Assembly (NCBI RefSeq): GCF_013362815.1
Contig: NZ_JABFVK010000001.1
Coordinates: 1-64,000 of the forward strand
Length of the DNA: 64,000 bases
From: Hamadaea sp.
GTDB taxonomy: Bacteria > Actinomycetota > Actinomycetes > Mycobacteriales > Micromonosporaceae
Reading direction: 5' to 3'
Below the pieces are notes generated by a model. The model worked only from the letters and a program-made list of their open reading frames with translations. It was not told the DNA's origin and did not search any database. The translations under genes and the position numbers were made by a program. The stretch's first letter is position 1, and every line of letters begins with the position of its first letter. Shown in pieces: positions 47,525 to 55,806 of this stretch.

Positions 47525-48663
47525 TCGTTCAGCGCGGCGACCATCCTCGCGACACCGTCCGCAATGGACTCTTGGGACGCGGCGATGGTCCCGCGCACAT
47601 GGCCCGCGCCGCCGGTTCCGAACTTGCGCCCGGGTGCGAAGGCGATCCGCCCACGCTCGAGGAAGAAGTCGGCCGGCTCGCCTTCGACCGCGAGGGCCCG
47701 GCAGTCCAACCAGGTCAGATAGGTGCCTTCGGGCGCACGGTAGCCGACCTCCGGAAGCTGCTCGGAGAGCAGTTCGCCGAGCAACCGGCGGTTCGTGTCG
47801 AGCGCGGCCAGCAGGTCGTCGAGCCACTCCTCGCCGTACCGCAACGCCGCGGTGTGCGCGATCGTGCCGAAATGGCTCGTTCCGTGCGCGATGTGCTCGG
47901 GCAGCCGCCGCACGTCGTCCACCGCCTGCACGCCGCCGATCATCAGCGCCGCCTTGAGCCCGGCGAGGTTCCACGCCTTCGACGCCGACATCAGCGAGAT
48001 GCCGCGATCGTCCACACTCAAGTACGGCACGAAGTTCGCGCCCGCGGGCACCAGCGGCGCGTGGATCTCATCGGCCACGACTCGCACGCCATAACCGTGC
48101 GCGAGCTGCGCGATCCGTTCCAGCTCCGCGCGAGTGTGCACGGCGCCCGTGGGATTGTGCGGATTACACAACAGGTACGCCGCCCGACCACCCGCCGATG
48201 CCGCGTGACGGAACGCCGCTTCCAGGACGGCGAAGTCCACCCGGCCGTCCGCTCCCAGTGGGGCCTCCACGATCCGGCGGCCCGCGTGTTCGACGAAGCC
48301 GAAGAACGGGAAGTACACGGGCGGGTTGACCACAACTGCGTCGCCGCGGCCGGTCACCAGCCGCACCGCCTCCACCACCCCCGTCATGACGTCGGCGACG
48401 GGCGAGGTCTGCGCCGTCTCGAAGCCCCAGCCCCAGCGGCGTCCGGCGAAAGCGCTCAGCGCCTCGGCGTACGCGTCGCCGTGGGGGTAGCCGGTGTCGC
48501 TGAGCCGCAGTGCTTCTTCGAGCGCCTCGCGTACGGGGTCGGCGAGGTCGACGTCCATCTCGGCTACGAACGCGGGTAACACGTCTTCGGGATATGTGCG
48601 CCACTTCACACTGGTACGCCGCCGCAACGCCGCCGGCGTGACCGTGCTGAACGGGTCGGCCAT
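47521..48663 (-). CDS. PatB/MalY-type PLP-dependent C-S lyase
   Basis: A 380-residue fold-type I aminotransferase-like enzyme, most like cystathionine beta-lyases of the PatB/MalY group. It has VNPPVYFPFFGFVEHAGRRIVEAPL, LLCNPHNPTGAVH, DEIHAPLV and the PLP lysine in SASKAWNLAGLKAA. It would release thiol, pyruvate and ammonia from cystathionine or other Cys conjugates; MalY-like regulatory roles are possible. The gene ends 4 bases into the convergent NlpC gene. Confidence 0.87.
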   Translation of the reverse strand: MADPFSTVTPAALRRRTSVKWRTYPEDVLPAFVAEMDVDLADPVREALEEALRLSDTGYPHGDAYAEALSAFAGRRWGWGFETAQTSPVADVMTGVVEAVRLVTGRGDAVVVNPPVYFPFFGFVEHAGRRIVEAPLGADGRVDFAVLEAAFRHAASAGGRAAYLLCNPHNPTGAVHTRAELERIAQLAHGYGVRVVADEIHAPLVPAGANFVPYLSVDDRGISLMSASKAWNLAGLKAALMIGGVQAVDDVRRLPEHIAHGTSHFGTIAHTAALRYGEEWLDDLLAALDTNRRLLGELLSEQLPEVGYRAPEGTYLTWLDCRALAVEGEPADFFLERGRIAFAPGRKFGTGGAGHVRGTIAASQESIADGVARMVAALND

Positions 48664-48787
48664 GCTTTCGATCTTCCCACGTTTGTCCGCCCGTTCGGCG
48701 GGCCGATTCTGTTCGCCCGTTCGTGGCCCGATTCGTGAGCCGAGCCACTTCGGGCGCTTATTCGGACAAGCGGGGCAGCAGAACCCG

Positions 48788-48826
48788 TACACTTGACGAT
48801 GTTGCGTGCCCATCGGCACGCGTTTT
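48788..48826 (+). promoter_or_regulatory. promoter -10 and 5' leader hairpin of the DEAD-box gene
   Basis: TACACT (48788-48793) is a good -10. About ten bases on, a perfect 7-base stem GCGTGCC (48804-48810) / GGCACGC (48815-48821) with loop CATC is followed by GTTTT. The hairpin sits at the very 5' end of a roughly 100-base leader, so it may be an attenuator or a transcript-stabilising cap. Confidence 0.45.
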
Positions 48827-48899
48827 CTATGCGTGTTCCTGCGAGAAGAATGCTGGCGGCGAGCCCCACAGGCGGCCGCGCGGACGCGGGGATACCTCC

Positions 48900-50339
48900 A
48901 TGGAATGCCCCAATGTTCGAGCACCGAGGAGCACCTTGAGTTTCGCCGATCCCTCCACCTTCCCGTCCGTCTTCGACCTCGAGTCCGACACCGCCGGCTC
49001 CGAGTCGGCCGGGAAGGCCTCCTTCGCTGAGCTGGGCCTGCCGCGCAAGCTGGTCCGGGCGCTGGCTCGCGAAGGCATCACCCATCCCTTCGAGATCCAG
49101 GCCGCGACCGTGCCGGACGCCCTCGCCGGGCGTGACGTGCTGGGCCGGGGCCAGACCGGGTCGGGCAAGACGCTCGCCTTCGGCCTGCCGGCGCTCGCCC
49201 GCATCGCCGAGAGCGGCCGTGCCCGCCCGCGTCACCCCAAGGGCCTGATCCTGGTCCCCACCCGCGAACTGGCGATGCAGGTCGCCGACGCGCTCCGGCC
49301 GCTGGGCCGCGAGGTCGGCCTGTTCCTGGCGACGGCCGTCGGCGGCGTGCCGTACGACCGGCAGATCTCGGGTCTCGAGCGCGGTCTCGACATCCTGATC
49401 GCGACGCCGGGCCGACTGGGCGACCTGATCAACCGGGGCGCCTGCTCGCTCGACGACGTCGAGATCTCGATCCTCGACGAGGCCGACCAGATGGCCGACA
49501 TGGGCTTCCTGCCCGAGGTCACGGAGCTGCTCGACAAGACCCCGGCCGGCGCGCAGCGACTGCTGTTCTCGGCCACCCTCGACGGTGACGTCGACACACT
49601 CGTCCAGCGGTTCATGACCGACCCGGTGACGCACTCGACCGCGCCGCCGGCCGCCTCGGTCACCACCATGGATCACCTCATGCTGATGATCCCGCCGACC
49701 GACAAGTTCCGCGTACTCGCCTCGATCGCCGCCCGCCAGGGTCGCACGATGCTCTTCGCGCGTACGCAGGCGGCGGTGGACCGGCTCGTCGACCAGCTCC
49801 GGGAGGTCGGCGTACGCGCCGGCGGCCTGCACGGCGGCAAGAGCCAGGCGGTCCGGACGCGTACCCTCGCCGAGTTCAAGGAGGGTCGCACCAGCGTCCT
49901 CGTCGCGACCGACGTCGCCGCCCGCGGCATCCACGTCGACGGCGTCTCCCTCGTGGTGCACGTCGACCCGCCGCGGGACCCCAAGGACTACCTGCACCGG
50001 GCGGGCCGCACCGCCCGAGCCGGCGAGTCCGGCGCGGTCGCCACGCTCGTCCTGCCCAAGCAGCGACGCAGCACGCAGGTCATGCTGCAGAAGGCCGGCG
50101 TCCCCGACGCCGCCGAGCACCGCGTACGCGCCGGTGACGCCCGCCTGACCGAGCTGACCGGCGCGCAGGAGCCGAGCGGCGTACCGGTGAAGGACGAGCC
50201 GCGCCCGGCTCCGTCCGGTGATCGGCGTCCCCGTCGTCACTTCTCCGACCGGCCTCGCCGGTTCCCCGACGGCGGCAGCCGTGAGGGTGGCCGTCCTCGC
50301 TTCCGTGAGGACCGCCCCAAGCGGTACGCCGACCGCTGA
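48900..50339 (+). CDS. DEAD-box ATP-dependent RNA helicase
   Basis: A 479-residue RhlE/DeaD-like helicase with the ordered motifs: Q-motif (FAELGLPRKLVRALAREGITHPFEIQ), I GQTGSGKT, Ia PTRELAMQV, Ib TPGRLGDL, II DEAD (ILDEADQM), III SAT, IV-VI with VATDVAARGIHVDG and HRAGRTARAG. A basic disordered C-terminal tail (RRPRRHFSDRPRRF) should bind RNA. ATG 48900 is given; a TTG at 48936 behind GAGGAG is at least as likely. The ~100-base leader suggests post-transcriptional or cold control. Confidence 0.93.
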   Translation: MECPNVRAPRSTLSFADPSTFPSVFDLESDTAGSESAGKASFAELGLPRKLVRALAREGITHPFEIQAATVPDALAGRDVLGRGQTGSGKTLAFGLPALARIAESGRARPRHPKGLILVPTRELAMQVADALRPLGREVGLFLATAVGGVPYDRQISGLERGLDILIATPGRLGDLINRGACSLDDVEISILDEADQMADMGFLPEVTELLDKTPAGAQRLLFSATLDGDVDTLVQRFMTDPVTHSTAPPAASVTTMDHLMLMIPPTDKFRVLASIAARQGRTMLFARTQAAVDRLVDQLREVGVRAGGLHGGKSQAVRTRTLAEFKEGRTSVLVATDVAARGIHVDGVSLVVHVDPPRDPKDYLHRAGRTARAGESGAVATLVLPKQRRSTQVMLQKAGVPDAAEHRVRAGDARLTELTGAQEPSGVPVKDEPRPAPSGDRRPRRHFSDRPRRFPDGGSREGGRPRFREDRPKRYADR

Positions 50340-50351
50340 CCTTGTCACCGG

Positions 50352-50417
50352 CATGATCGTGTGAGCCGGAAACGTCGCTGGAGCCTCCTGCCGACGTTTC
50401 CGGCTCACACGATCATG
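50352..50417. repeat. GATC-type intergenic hairpin 8, perfect 26-base stem
   Basis: Arms 50352-50377 and 50392-50417 are perfectly complementary (outer end CATGATCGTGTGAGCC) around a 14-base loop. It lies between convergent genes. The stop codon of the AbiEi-type gene (TGA, 50413-50415 on the minus strand) is part of the TGATC in the right arm. Confidence 0.85.
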
Positions 50418-51345
50418 GGGATCGCCGCGATTCCAGGATCATCAACACCTCGCGACGTACGCGTTCCGGCTCGGTCGTCAGCCGCCGATAGGTGAACCGA
50501 ACGACCATGATGCCCTGCGTGGCGAGCGCAGCGTCCCGGCGTAGATCGGCTTCCCGCTGCTGTCTGGATCCGTGCCAAGCCGCACCGTCCAACTCGAACG
50601 CGACTCTTTCCGGCTCGGCGAATACGTCCAGGTAGTACCGGCCGCCGTCGACCGTCACCGGAAACTGGCGAATGAACACCGGCATTCCAGGGCCGACGAA
50701 TACGTGGTCCAGGCCGAGGATCTCCAGATAGCTTCGGCATCCACGGGTGAGCCGGTCCAGGACGGCGGCAAGCCTTGCCCGGCCCTCGACGTGAGGTAGG
50801 CGCGCAAGCTCGGCGGTCAGGCGCTCGGTTGTGGTTCTTCGTTCGGTGAGGGAGCGGAGGAGGAGACCGATCCCCTCGGCATCGGCCACGAACGGCCAAC
50901 TTTCGATCAGCGCCGACTCGATGGTCGTCACCCAACGCCCATCACGGACGACGGCGGTGGGCGGGCCCAGCTCGAAGTCGGTCCGCGTGTGGATCACGAA
51001 CCATTGGCACGAGCTCAGTCGGTGACGCCTCGACGTGGTGAGATGTGCGACCTCGTCGGCATCGGCGATCCGTAGACCCCAGATCATTAGGGCCGACGTG
51101 TGGCTGAGCGCACCGCGGCCGTCCGCGTAGCAGGTGGCGACTCGGAGCGGGTTGATCAGCTGGGCCGCGTCGGCGTAAACCCCCGGAGCCACGCGCTTTA
51201 GCGTCCCGGCTCGGACGGCGTTGTGCACAGCCCAGCGGGGGATGTCGTCGCTCAGCCGGGACAACGCGATCAAGCCGTCGGCTTGCGCGAGCGCGGCGCG
51301 AAGTCGTCGATCCACCTGGGAATGCTCGAACGAATGCGGCTGCAC
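50413..51345 (-). CDS. AbiEi-type winged-helix protein fused to a DUF559 nuclease-like domain
   Basis: A 310-residue protein. Residues about 15-95 resemble the AbiEi antitoxin N-terminal winged helix and its following domain (LIALSRLSDDIPRWAVHNAVRAGTLKRVAPGVYADA). Residues about 200-305 resemble DUF559/Vsr-like endonucleases (YYLDVFAEPERVAFELDGAAWHG..RRDAALATQGIMVVRFTYRRL), with acidic residues and a His placed for metal binding. No AbiEii toxin gene is adjacent. The GTG start lies in one arm of a hairpin (51332-51369), suggesting self-control. Confidence 0.78.
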   Translation of the reverse strand: MQPHSFEHSQVDRRLRAALAQADGLIALSRLSDDIPRWAVHNAVRAGTLKRVAPGVYADAAQLINPLRVATCYADGRGALSHTSALMIWGLRIADADEVAHLTTSRRHRLSSCQWFVIHTRTDFELGPPTAVVRDGRWVTTIESALIESWPFVADAEGIGLLLRSLTERRTTTERLTAELARLPHVEGRARLAAVLDRLTRGCRSYLEILGLDHVFVGPGMPVFIRQFPVTVDGGRYYLDVFAEPERVAFELDGAAWHGSRQQREADLRRDAALATQGIMVVRFTYRRLTTEPERVRREVLMILESRRSP

Positions 51346-51369
51346 CGCCTAAGCGATGCAGCCGCATTC
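51332..51369 (-). promoter_or_regulatory. inverted repeat over the start codon of the AbiEi-type gene
   Basis: Perfect 13-base arms GAATGCGGCTGCA (51332-51344) and its complement (51357-51369) around 12 bases. On the minus strand the GTG start and first codons lie in the 3' arm and a Shine-Dalgarno-like TTAGGCGG in the loop. It may be an autoregulatory operator, since AbiEi proteins bind inverted repeats at their own promoters, or an RNA hairpin that limits translation. Confidence 0.6.
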
Positions 51370-51402
51370 TGTGGATTACCGGGCGATGTGGATAAGTGCC
51401 CG

Positions 51403-53472
51403 TCAGTCGTCGAGCCAGTCGAGGCGACGGTCGGCGCGCCGAGACGGGTCGTCGTAGCCGTTGGCCTGCTGACCGTAGGGGTCCTGGCCACCGTAGCGCT
51501 GGGTCGCCTCGCCGTACGCACCCTGGTCGTAGCCGGCACCGCGCTGTTCGGGGACGTAGCCACCGGCACCCGCGCCGGCACCGTAGTTGCCGCCCTGCGC
51601 GCCCGCGCCGTAGCTGGACTGCGATCCGTAGCCACCGGCCGCGTCGCCATAACCGCCGGACTGCTGCTGCGGCTGCTGACCGTAGCCACCCTGCGATCCG
51701 TAGCCCTGGTCGTAGCTCCCACCGGCGGCTTGGCCACCGGAGCCGTAGCCACCGGCCGCGTCGCCATAACCGCCGGACTGCTGCTGCGGCTGCTGACCGT
51801 AGCCGCCCTGCGATCCGTAGCCCTGGTCGTAGCTGCCGCCGCCCTGGCTGTAGCCGCCGCTCGCCGAGCCGTAGGTGCCCGCACCCTGGTCGTAGCCGCC
51901 CGCCTGGTTGCCGCCGTACGCCGAACCGTTCGCGCCGTAGGTGCCGCCCTGGGCACCAGCGCCGTATTCAGCACCGGCGGCCGGCGAACCGTAGGCGCCA
52001 CCCGCCTGCGGACCGGCTCCATAGCCGCCCTGAGCGCCGGAGCCGTAGCCCGACGTCGGCGCGGCCGGCGAACCGTACGCCCCGGCGACGGGCGAGCCAT
52101 AGGCACCGCCACCCGCCGGAGAACCGTATGCACCACCGGCCGGAGGCCCGGCGGGAGAGCCGTACGCACCACCGGCCGGGGAACCATAAGTTCCGGCACC
52201 AGCCGAAGGACTCCCGTACGCCCCACCACCGGCCGGAGCACCATAGGTGCCACCACCAGCGGGAGCACCGCCGCCGTACATCTGGGTCGGCTGGGCGTCC
52301 TGTCCGTAGCCGGTCCACCCACCCTGCTGCGGACGAGCGCCGTATTCGCCACCGGGACGCTGAACCGTCGTCGGGGAATCGGCCATCGGCGAGCGGGCCA
52401 CCATCGTCGGGTCGGCCGCCGCGGGCCGGGCGCCGTAGTAGCCGCCGCTGCTTCGAGGCGGGGTCGGACGGCGTACGGGAGCGTCGTCCTCGTCGTCTTC
52501 TTCGTCCTCGTCGTCGCCCTTGTTGCGGCGCATCAGGATCAGCGCGATCGCGCCGATGCCGAGCAGCACGAGCAGGCCACCGACGATGATCATCATCCAG
52601 GAGAGGCCGGAGCCGGAGTCGTCACCAGTCGCTGTCGTGTTGGTTCCGCCGCCGGTGCCGTCGGTCGCGCCGCTCGCCTCGCCCGAACCAACTGCGTTCG
52701 GGTCGACCGTCGGCTCGTCGCTGACCTCTTCACTTGGCGTCGGCGACGCGGTAGCGCCCTTCGGCGTCATCGCCAGGCTGATGCCGGTCTTCGACGTCCC
52801 AGCGGCGACCGTGTACGACTTCGTCACCGTGTTGTAGCCGTCAAGGCTCACGCCGACGTAGATGGTGCCCGCCTGAATGGGGTCGCTCGGGGAGCTGGTG
52901 AACGACCAGGCGCCGCCGCTGTCGGTCGAGTCGTTGTGCGTCTTGCCCGACGGGTCCTTGATGATGACCAGTACGCCGTCGAGTTTGGAGCCGGTGGTCG
53001 AGTCCTTGACCGTGCCCGAGATCGTCTGAATCGTCGTGGCCGCCGCTTCAGTCACTGTGACGCGCAACGTGCCGGTGCCGTCAACGGACGAATTCGACGC
53101 GGTGATCGTCGCACCAGAGTTGGTGACGATGGATGCCCCTGAGGATGCCTTCAGCGTGACGCTCTTCGTCACGGAGTCGCTGGCTGCGATGGAGAACTTC
53201 TCTCCGCAGCCGCCGGTGCAACTGACGCCCGACGGCAGGTTCGACAGCGAGATCGAAACGTCGGCAACCGGAAGAATGGTGTTGTTGGAAACCTTGATCG
53301 ACACGGATTTCGTGCCGTTCTGGGCGACTGAAACGCTGGCGTCATCGACCTTGAGGTCGTTGGGCGCCGCCGAGGCGGGAGCGCCGACGGCCAGGATCGA
53401 ACCCAGCGCCAAGCTTGCGACCACACCCGCTCGCAGCAAGAAGGCCCGACGTCGGAGTGTTGCCACGGTCAC
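51403..53472 (-). CDS. type I membrane protein with Ig-like outer region and a Gly/Tyr/Gln-rich cytoplasmic tail
   Basis: A 689-residue protein. Signal peptide (RRRAFLLRAGVVASLALGSILAVGAPASA); Ig/CARDB-like beta region (about 38-130) with a Cys pair SCTGGCG; a carboxypeptidase-regulatory-like domain (about 140-225, ISGTVKDSTTGSKLDGVLVII); a Ser/Thr/Gly linker; a single membrane helix (about 285-305, SWMMIIVGGLLVLLGIGAIALI); an acidic stretch DDEDEEDDEDD; then about 370 residues of YGSPAGG, GYGQQPQQQ and YDQGYGSQ repeats. It ends with a charged RRADRRLDWLDD. Start GTG 53470-53472. I do not recognise a named family. Confidence 0.78.
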   Translation of the reverse strand: MTVATLRRRAFLLRAGVVASLALGSILAVGAPASAAPNDLKVDDASVSVAQNGTKSVSIKVSNNTILPVADVSISLSNLPSGVSCTGGCGEKFSIAASDSVTKSVTLKASSGASIVTNSGATITASNSSVDGTGTLRVTVTEAAATTIQTISGTVKDSTTGSKLDGVLVIIKDPSGKTHNDSTDSGGAWSFTSSPSDPIQAGTIYVGVSLDGYNTVTKSYTVAAGTSKTGISLAMTPKGATASPTPSEEVSDEPTVDPNAVGSGEASGATDGTGGGTNTTATGDDSGSGLSWMMIIVGGLLVLLGIGAIALILMRRNKGDDEDEEDDEDDAPVRRPTPPRSSGGYYGARPAAADPTMVARSPMADSPTTVQRPGGEYGARPQQGGWTGYGQDAQPTQMYGGGAPAGGGTYGAPAGGGAYGSPSAGAGTYGSPAGGAYGSPAGPPAGGAYGSPAGGGAYGSPVAGAYGSPAAPTSGYGSGAQGGYGAGPQAGGAYGSPAAGAEYGAGAQGGTYGANGSAYGGNQAGGYDQGAGTYGSASGGYSQGGGSYDQGYGSQGGYGQQPQQQSGGYGDAAGGYGSGGQAAGGSYDQGYGSQGGYGQQPQQQSGGYGDAAGGYGSQSSYGAGAQGGNYGAGAGAGGYVPEQRGAGYDQGAYGEATQRYGGQDPYGQQANGYDDPSRRADRRLDWLDD
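51626..51839. repeat. 117-base tandem duplication in the tail of the surface protein gene
   Basis: A block of about 97 bases beginning CCGTAGCCACCGGCCGCG at 51626 recurs almost unchanged at 51743, a period of 117 bases (39 codons). It encodes two copies of SYDQGYGSQGGYGQQPQQQ-type sequence. Recent tandem duplication makes tail length likely to vary between strains. Confidence 0.85.
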
Positions 53473-53613
53473 CCGCCCTTTCCTTTCACTCCCCCCGTGG
53501 ACGCGCAACGGTCCGTTAGATGCGCACCGCTCGCCACTATGCCTTGTCCGAGCACGGTTCCGCGACCCAGGGGAGGGGCCAATCATGGTTGACGCGAGCC
53601 GTATCGTCCACTC

Positions 53614-53970
53614 ATGTCCGTACAGCCTGATAAATCCCAGGCGCTGGTCAGCGCCCTGCAAACGATCGACGCTGATCAGGAGCCGGAGCGGACGACCCTG
53701 CGCGACGCCGTTCGGTTTGTCCTGAACGTACTTTCGGTTCGAGAACCGGGACGTTCGGTGGAGGTACGGGTTCCGCCCTTCGGCGCTGTGCAGTGCATTG
53801 CAGGACCTCGGCATACCCGGGGCACGCCGCCGAACGTAGTGGAGATGGACGCAGTCACCTTCCTCAAAGTGACCTCCGGTCGGCTCGCCTGGGCCGACGG
53901 CGTCGCGGACGGACGCATCACAGCCAGTGGCAATCGCGCCGATTTATCGCCTTTCTTGCCAGTTGTGTGA
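53614..53970 (+). CDS. sterol carrier (SCP2-like) family protein
   Basis: A 118-residue soluble protein with a small alpha/beta fold: LRDAVRFVLNVLSVREPGRSVEVRVPPFGAVQCIAG, then RGTPPNVVEMDAVTFLKVTSGRLAWADGVADGRITASGNRADLSPFLPV, the MDAVTFLRLATGR-type phrase of actinobacterial sterol carrier family proteins. It sits just upstream of purF, as the equivalent gene (Rv0807) does in M. tuberculosis. Lipid binding is not shown. Confidence 0.8.
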   Translation: MSVQPDKSQALVSALQTIDADQEPERTTLRDAVRFVLNVLSVREPGRSVEVRVPPFGAVQCIAGPRHTRGTPPNVVEMDAVTFLKVTSGRLAWADGVADGRITASGNRADLSPFLPVV

Positions 53971-54208
53971 CTCATTGCCTCTTTTCCTGATCTGTGATCT
54001 CTGCCAGAATCAGCGGAGGCGCGGTTAACGTCGGAGTATCACGGAAAGCACCCGTAAGGTGGCTATCCGTGAAGGCCGCCGAGTCGCGTACACTGTCTCG
54101 CGACGGCAGACTGAGCTCCACCAGAGCTTCAGGCGACTTCAGACCGCTGACGAACCACCACGAAGACCACCCATCAGCGACATCGAGCACGAGGTTGGGA
54201 GCAGCAGG

Positions 54209-55759
54209 GTGCCCCGAGGCGACGGCCGGTTGAGCCACGAACTCGACCCCTACCGGCCAGGCCCGCAGGACGCGTGTGGCGTCTTCGGAGTCTGGGCGCC
54301 GGGCGAGGAAGTGGCCAAGCTCACCTACTTCGGGCTCTACGCCCTTCAGCACCGTGGCCAGGAGGCCGCCGGCATCGCGGTCAGCGACGGCACCGGAGTG
54401 GTGGTCTACAAGGATCTCGGCCTGGTGGCCCAGGTCTTCGACGAGCCGACCCTCGCCAGCCTGCGCGGGCATCTGGCCATCGGACACGCGCGCTACTCGA
54501 CGACCGGCGGTTCGACCTGGGAGAACGCCCAGCCGACGATCAAGGCCACCAAGCTCGGCACGACGCTCGCCTTGGCGCACAACGGCAATCTGGTCAACTC
54601 GGCCGATCTCGCCGCGCGCATCCGGGCGCTGGGTCTCGACGTCGACGGTTCCACCAGCGACACCGCGCTGGTGACCACGCTGCTCGCGGCCACGCCCGAC
54701 CTCAGCGTCGAGGCCGCCGCGATGCAGGTGCTGCCCGGCGTCAAGGGCGCCTTCAGCTTCGTCTTCATGGACGAGAACACGTTGTACGCCGCTCGCGACC
54801 GCAATGGCGTACGCCCCTTGGTGCTCGGCCGCCTGGAGCGGGGCTGGGTGGTCGCAAGCGAGGCCGCCGCGCTGGACATCGTCGGCGCCAGCGTCGTGCG
54901 CGAAGTCGAGCCGGGCGAGCTGATCGCGATCGACGAGAACGGTCTGCGGTCGTCGCGCTTCGCCAACCCTGATCCCAAGGGCTGCCTGTTCGAATACGTC
55001 TACCTGGCCCGCCCCGACGCCACGATCTCCGGCCGCAACGTGTACGCCGCGCGTACCGAGGTCGGCCGTCAGCTGGCCCGGGAGCACCCGGTCGAGGCAG
55101 ACTTGGTCATCCCCAGCCCGGAGTCGGGCACGCCCGCCGCCATCGGGTTCGCCGAGGAGTCCGGCATCCCCTACGGCATGGGCCTCGTGAAGAACGCCTA
55201 CGTCGGCCGGACCTTCATCCAGCCGTCGCAGACCATTCGTCAGCTGGGCATCCGGCTGAAGCTCAACCCGTTGCGCGACGTCATCCGCGGTAAGCGGATC
55301 ATCGTCGTCGACGACTCGATCGTGCGGGGCAACACTCAGCGCGCCACCGTGCGGATGCTGCGCGAGGCCGGCGCGATCGAGGTTCACGTGCGCATCTCCT
55401 CCCCGCCGGTGAAGTGGCCTTGCTTCTACGGCATCGATTTCGCCGACCGTGCCGAGCTCATCGCCAACGGTCTGGACAACGAGGGCATCCGCCGGGCCAT
55501 CGGCGCCGACTCCCTCGGCTATGTATCGCTGAACGGTCTCATCGCCGCCACCGAGCAGCCGGCCAACCGCTTGTGCCGGGCCTGCTTCGACGGCCAGTAC
55601 CCGATTGATCTGCCCGCCGGCGATCTGATCGGAAAACACGTGCTCGAATCGGTCGGCCGCCGTGTGGACGAAGCCGAGCGGGGCGAGCAGCGGGACAGGT
55701 CCGTTGACGGCCCGGCCCGCGCCGAGGACCCGGCGACCCTGGAACGCGCCGGAGCCTGA
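54209..55759 (+). CDS. purF: amidophosphoribosyltransferase
   Basis: First committed step of purine synthesis: PRPP plus glutamine to phosphoribosylamine. The 516-residue product is a class II glutamine amidotransferase whose nucleophile Cys lies in DACGVFGVW after a propeptide of about 20 residues that should be removed. The PRPP loop is RIIVVDDSIVRGNTQRAT, and C-terminal cysteines (CFYGIDF, LCRACFDGQYP) match the 4Fe-4S type. The GTG at 54209 follows GGGAGCAGCAGG. A 238-base leader contains TCACGGA (54039) and TCCGTGA (54066) as an inverted pair. Confidence 0.95.
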   Translation: MPRGDGRLSHELDPYRPGPQDACGVFGVWAPGEEVAKLTYFGLYALQHRGQEAAGIAVSDGTGVVVYKDLGLVAQVFDEPTLASLRGHLAIGHARYSTTGGSTWENAQPTIKATKLGTTLALAHNGNLVNSADLAARIRALGLDVDGSTSDTALVTTLLAATPDLSVEAAAMQVLPGVKGAFSFVFMDENTLYAARDRNGVRPLVLGRLERGWVVASEAAALDIVGASVVREVEPGELIAIDENGLRSSRFANPDPKGCLFEYVYLARPDATISGRNVYAARTEVGRQLAREHPVEADLVIPSPESGTPAAIGFAEESGIPYGMGLVKNAYVGRTFIQPSQTIRQLGIRLKLNPLRDVIRGKRIIVVDDSIVRGNTQRATVRMLREAGAIEVHVRISSPPVKWPCFYGIDFADRAELIANGLDNEGIRRAIGADSLGYVSLNGLIAATEQPANRLCRACFDGQYPIDLPAGDLIGKHVLESVGRRVDEAERGEQRDRSVDGPARAEDPATLERAGA

Positions 55760-55806
55760 GCACGCGGCCGTCGCCGAGCCGCGCGAGAACAAAGGGGAGT
55801 ACCACC

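Noticed and set aside
51223-53142. 639-codon + strand frame opposite the surface protein
   Set aside because: Antisense of the YGSPAGG repeats; composition mirrors them and there is no start signal.
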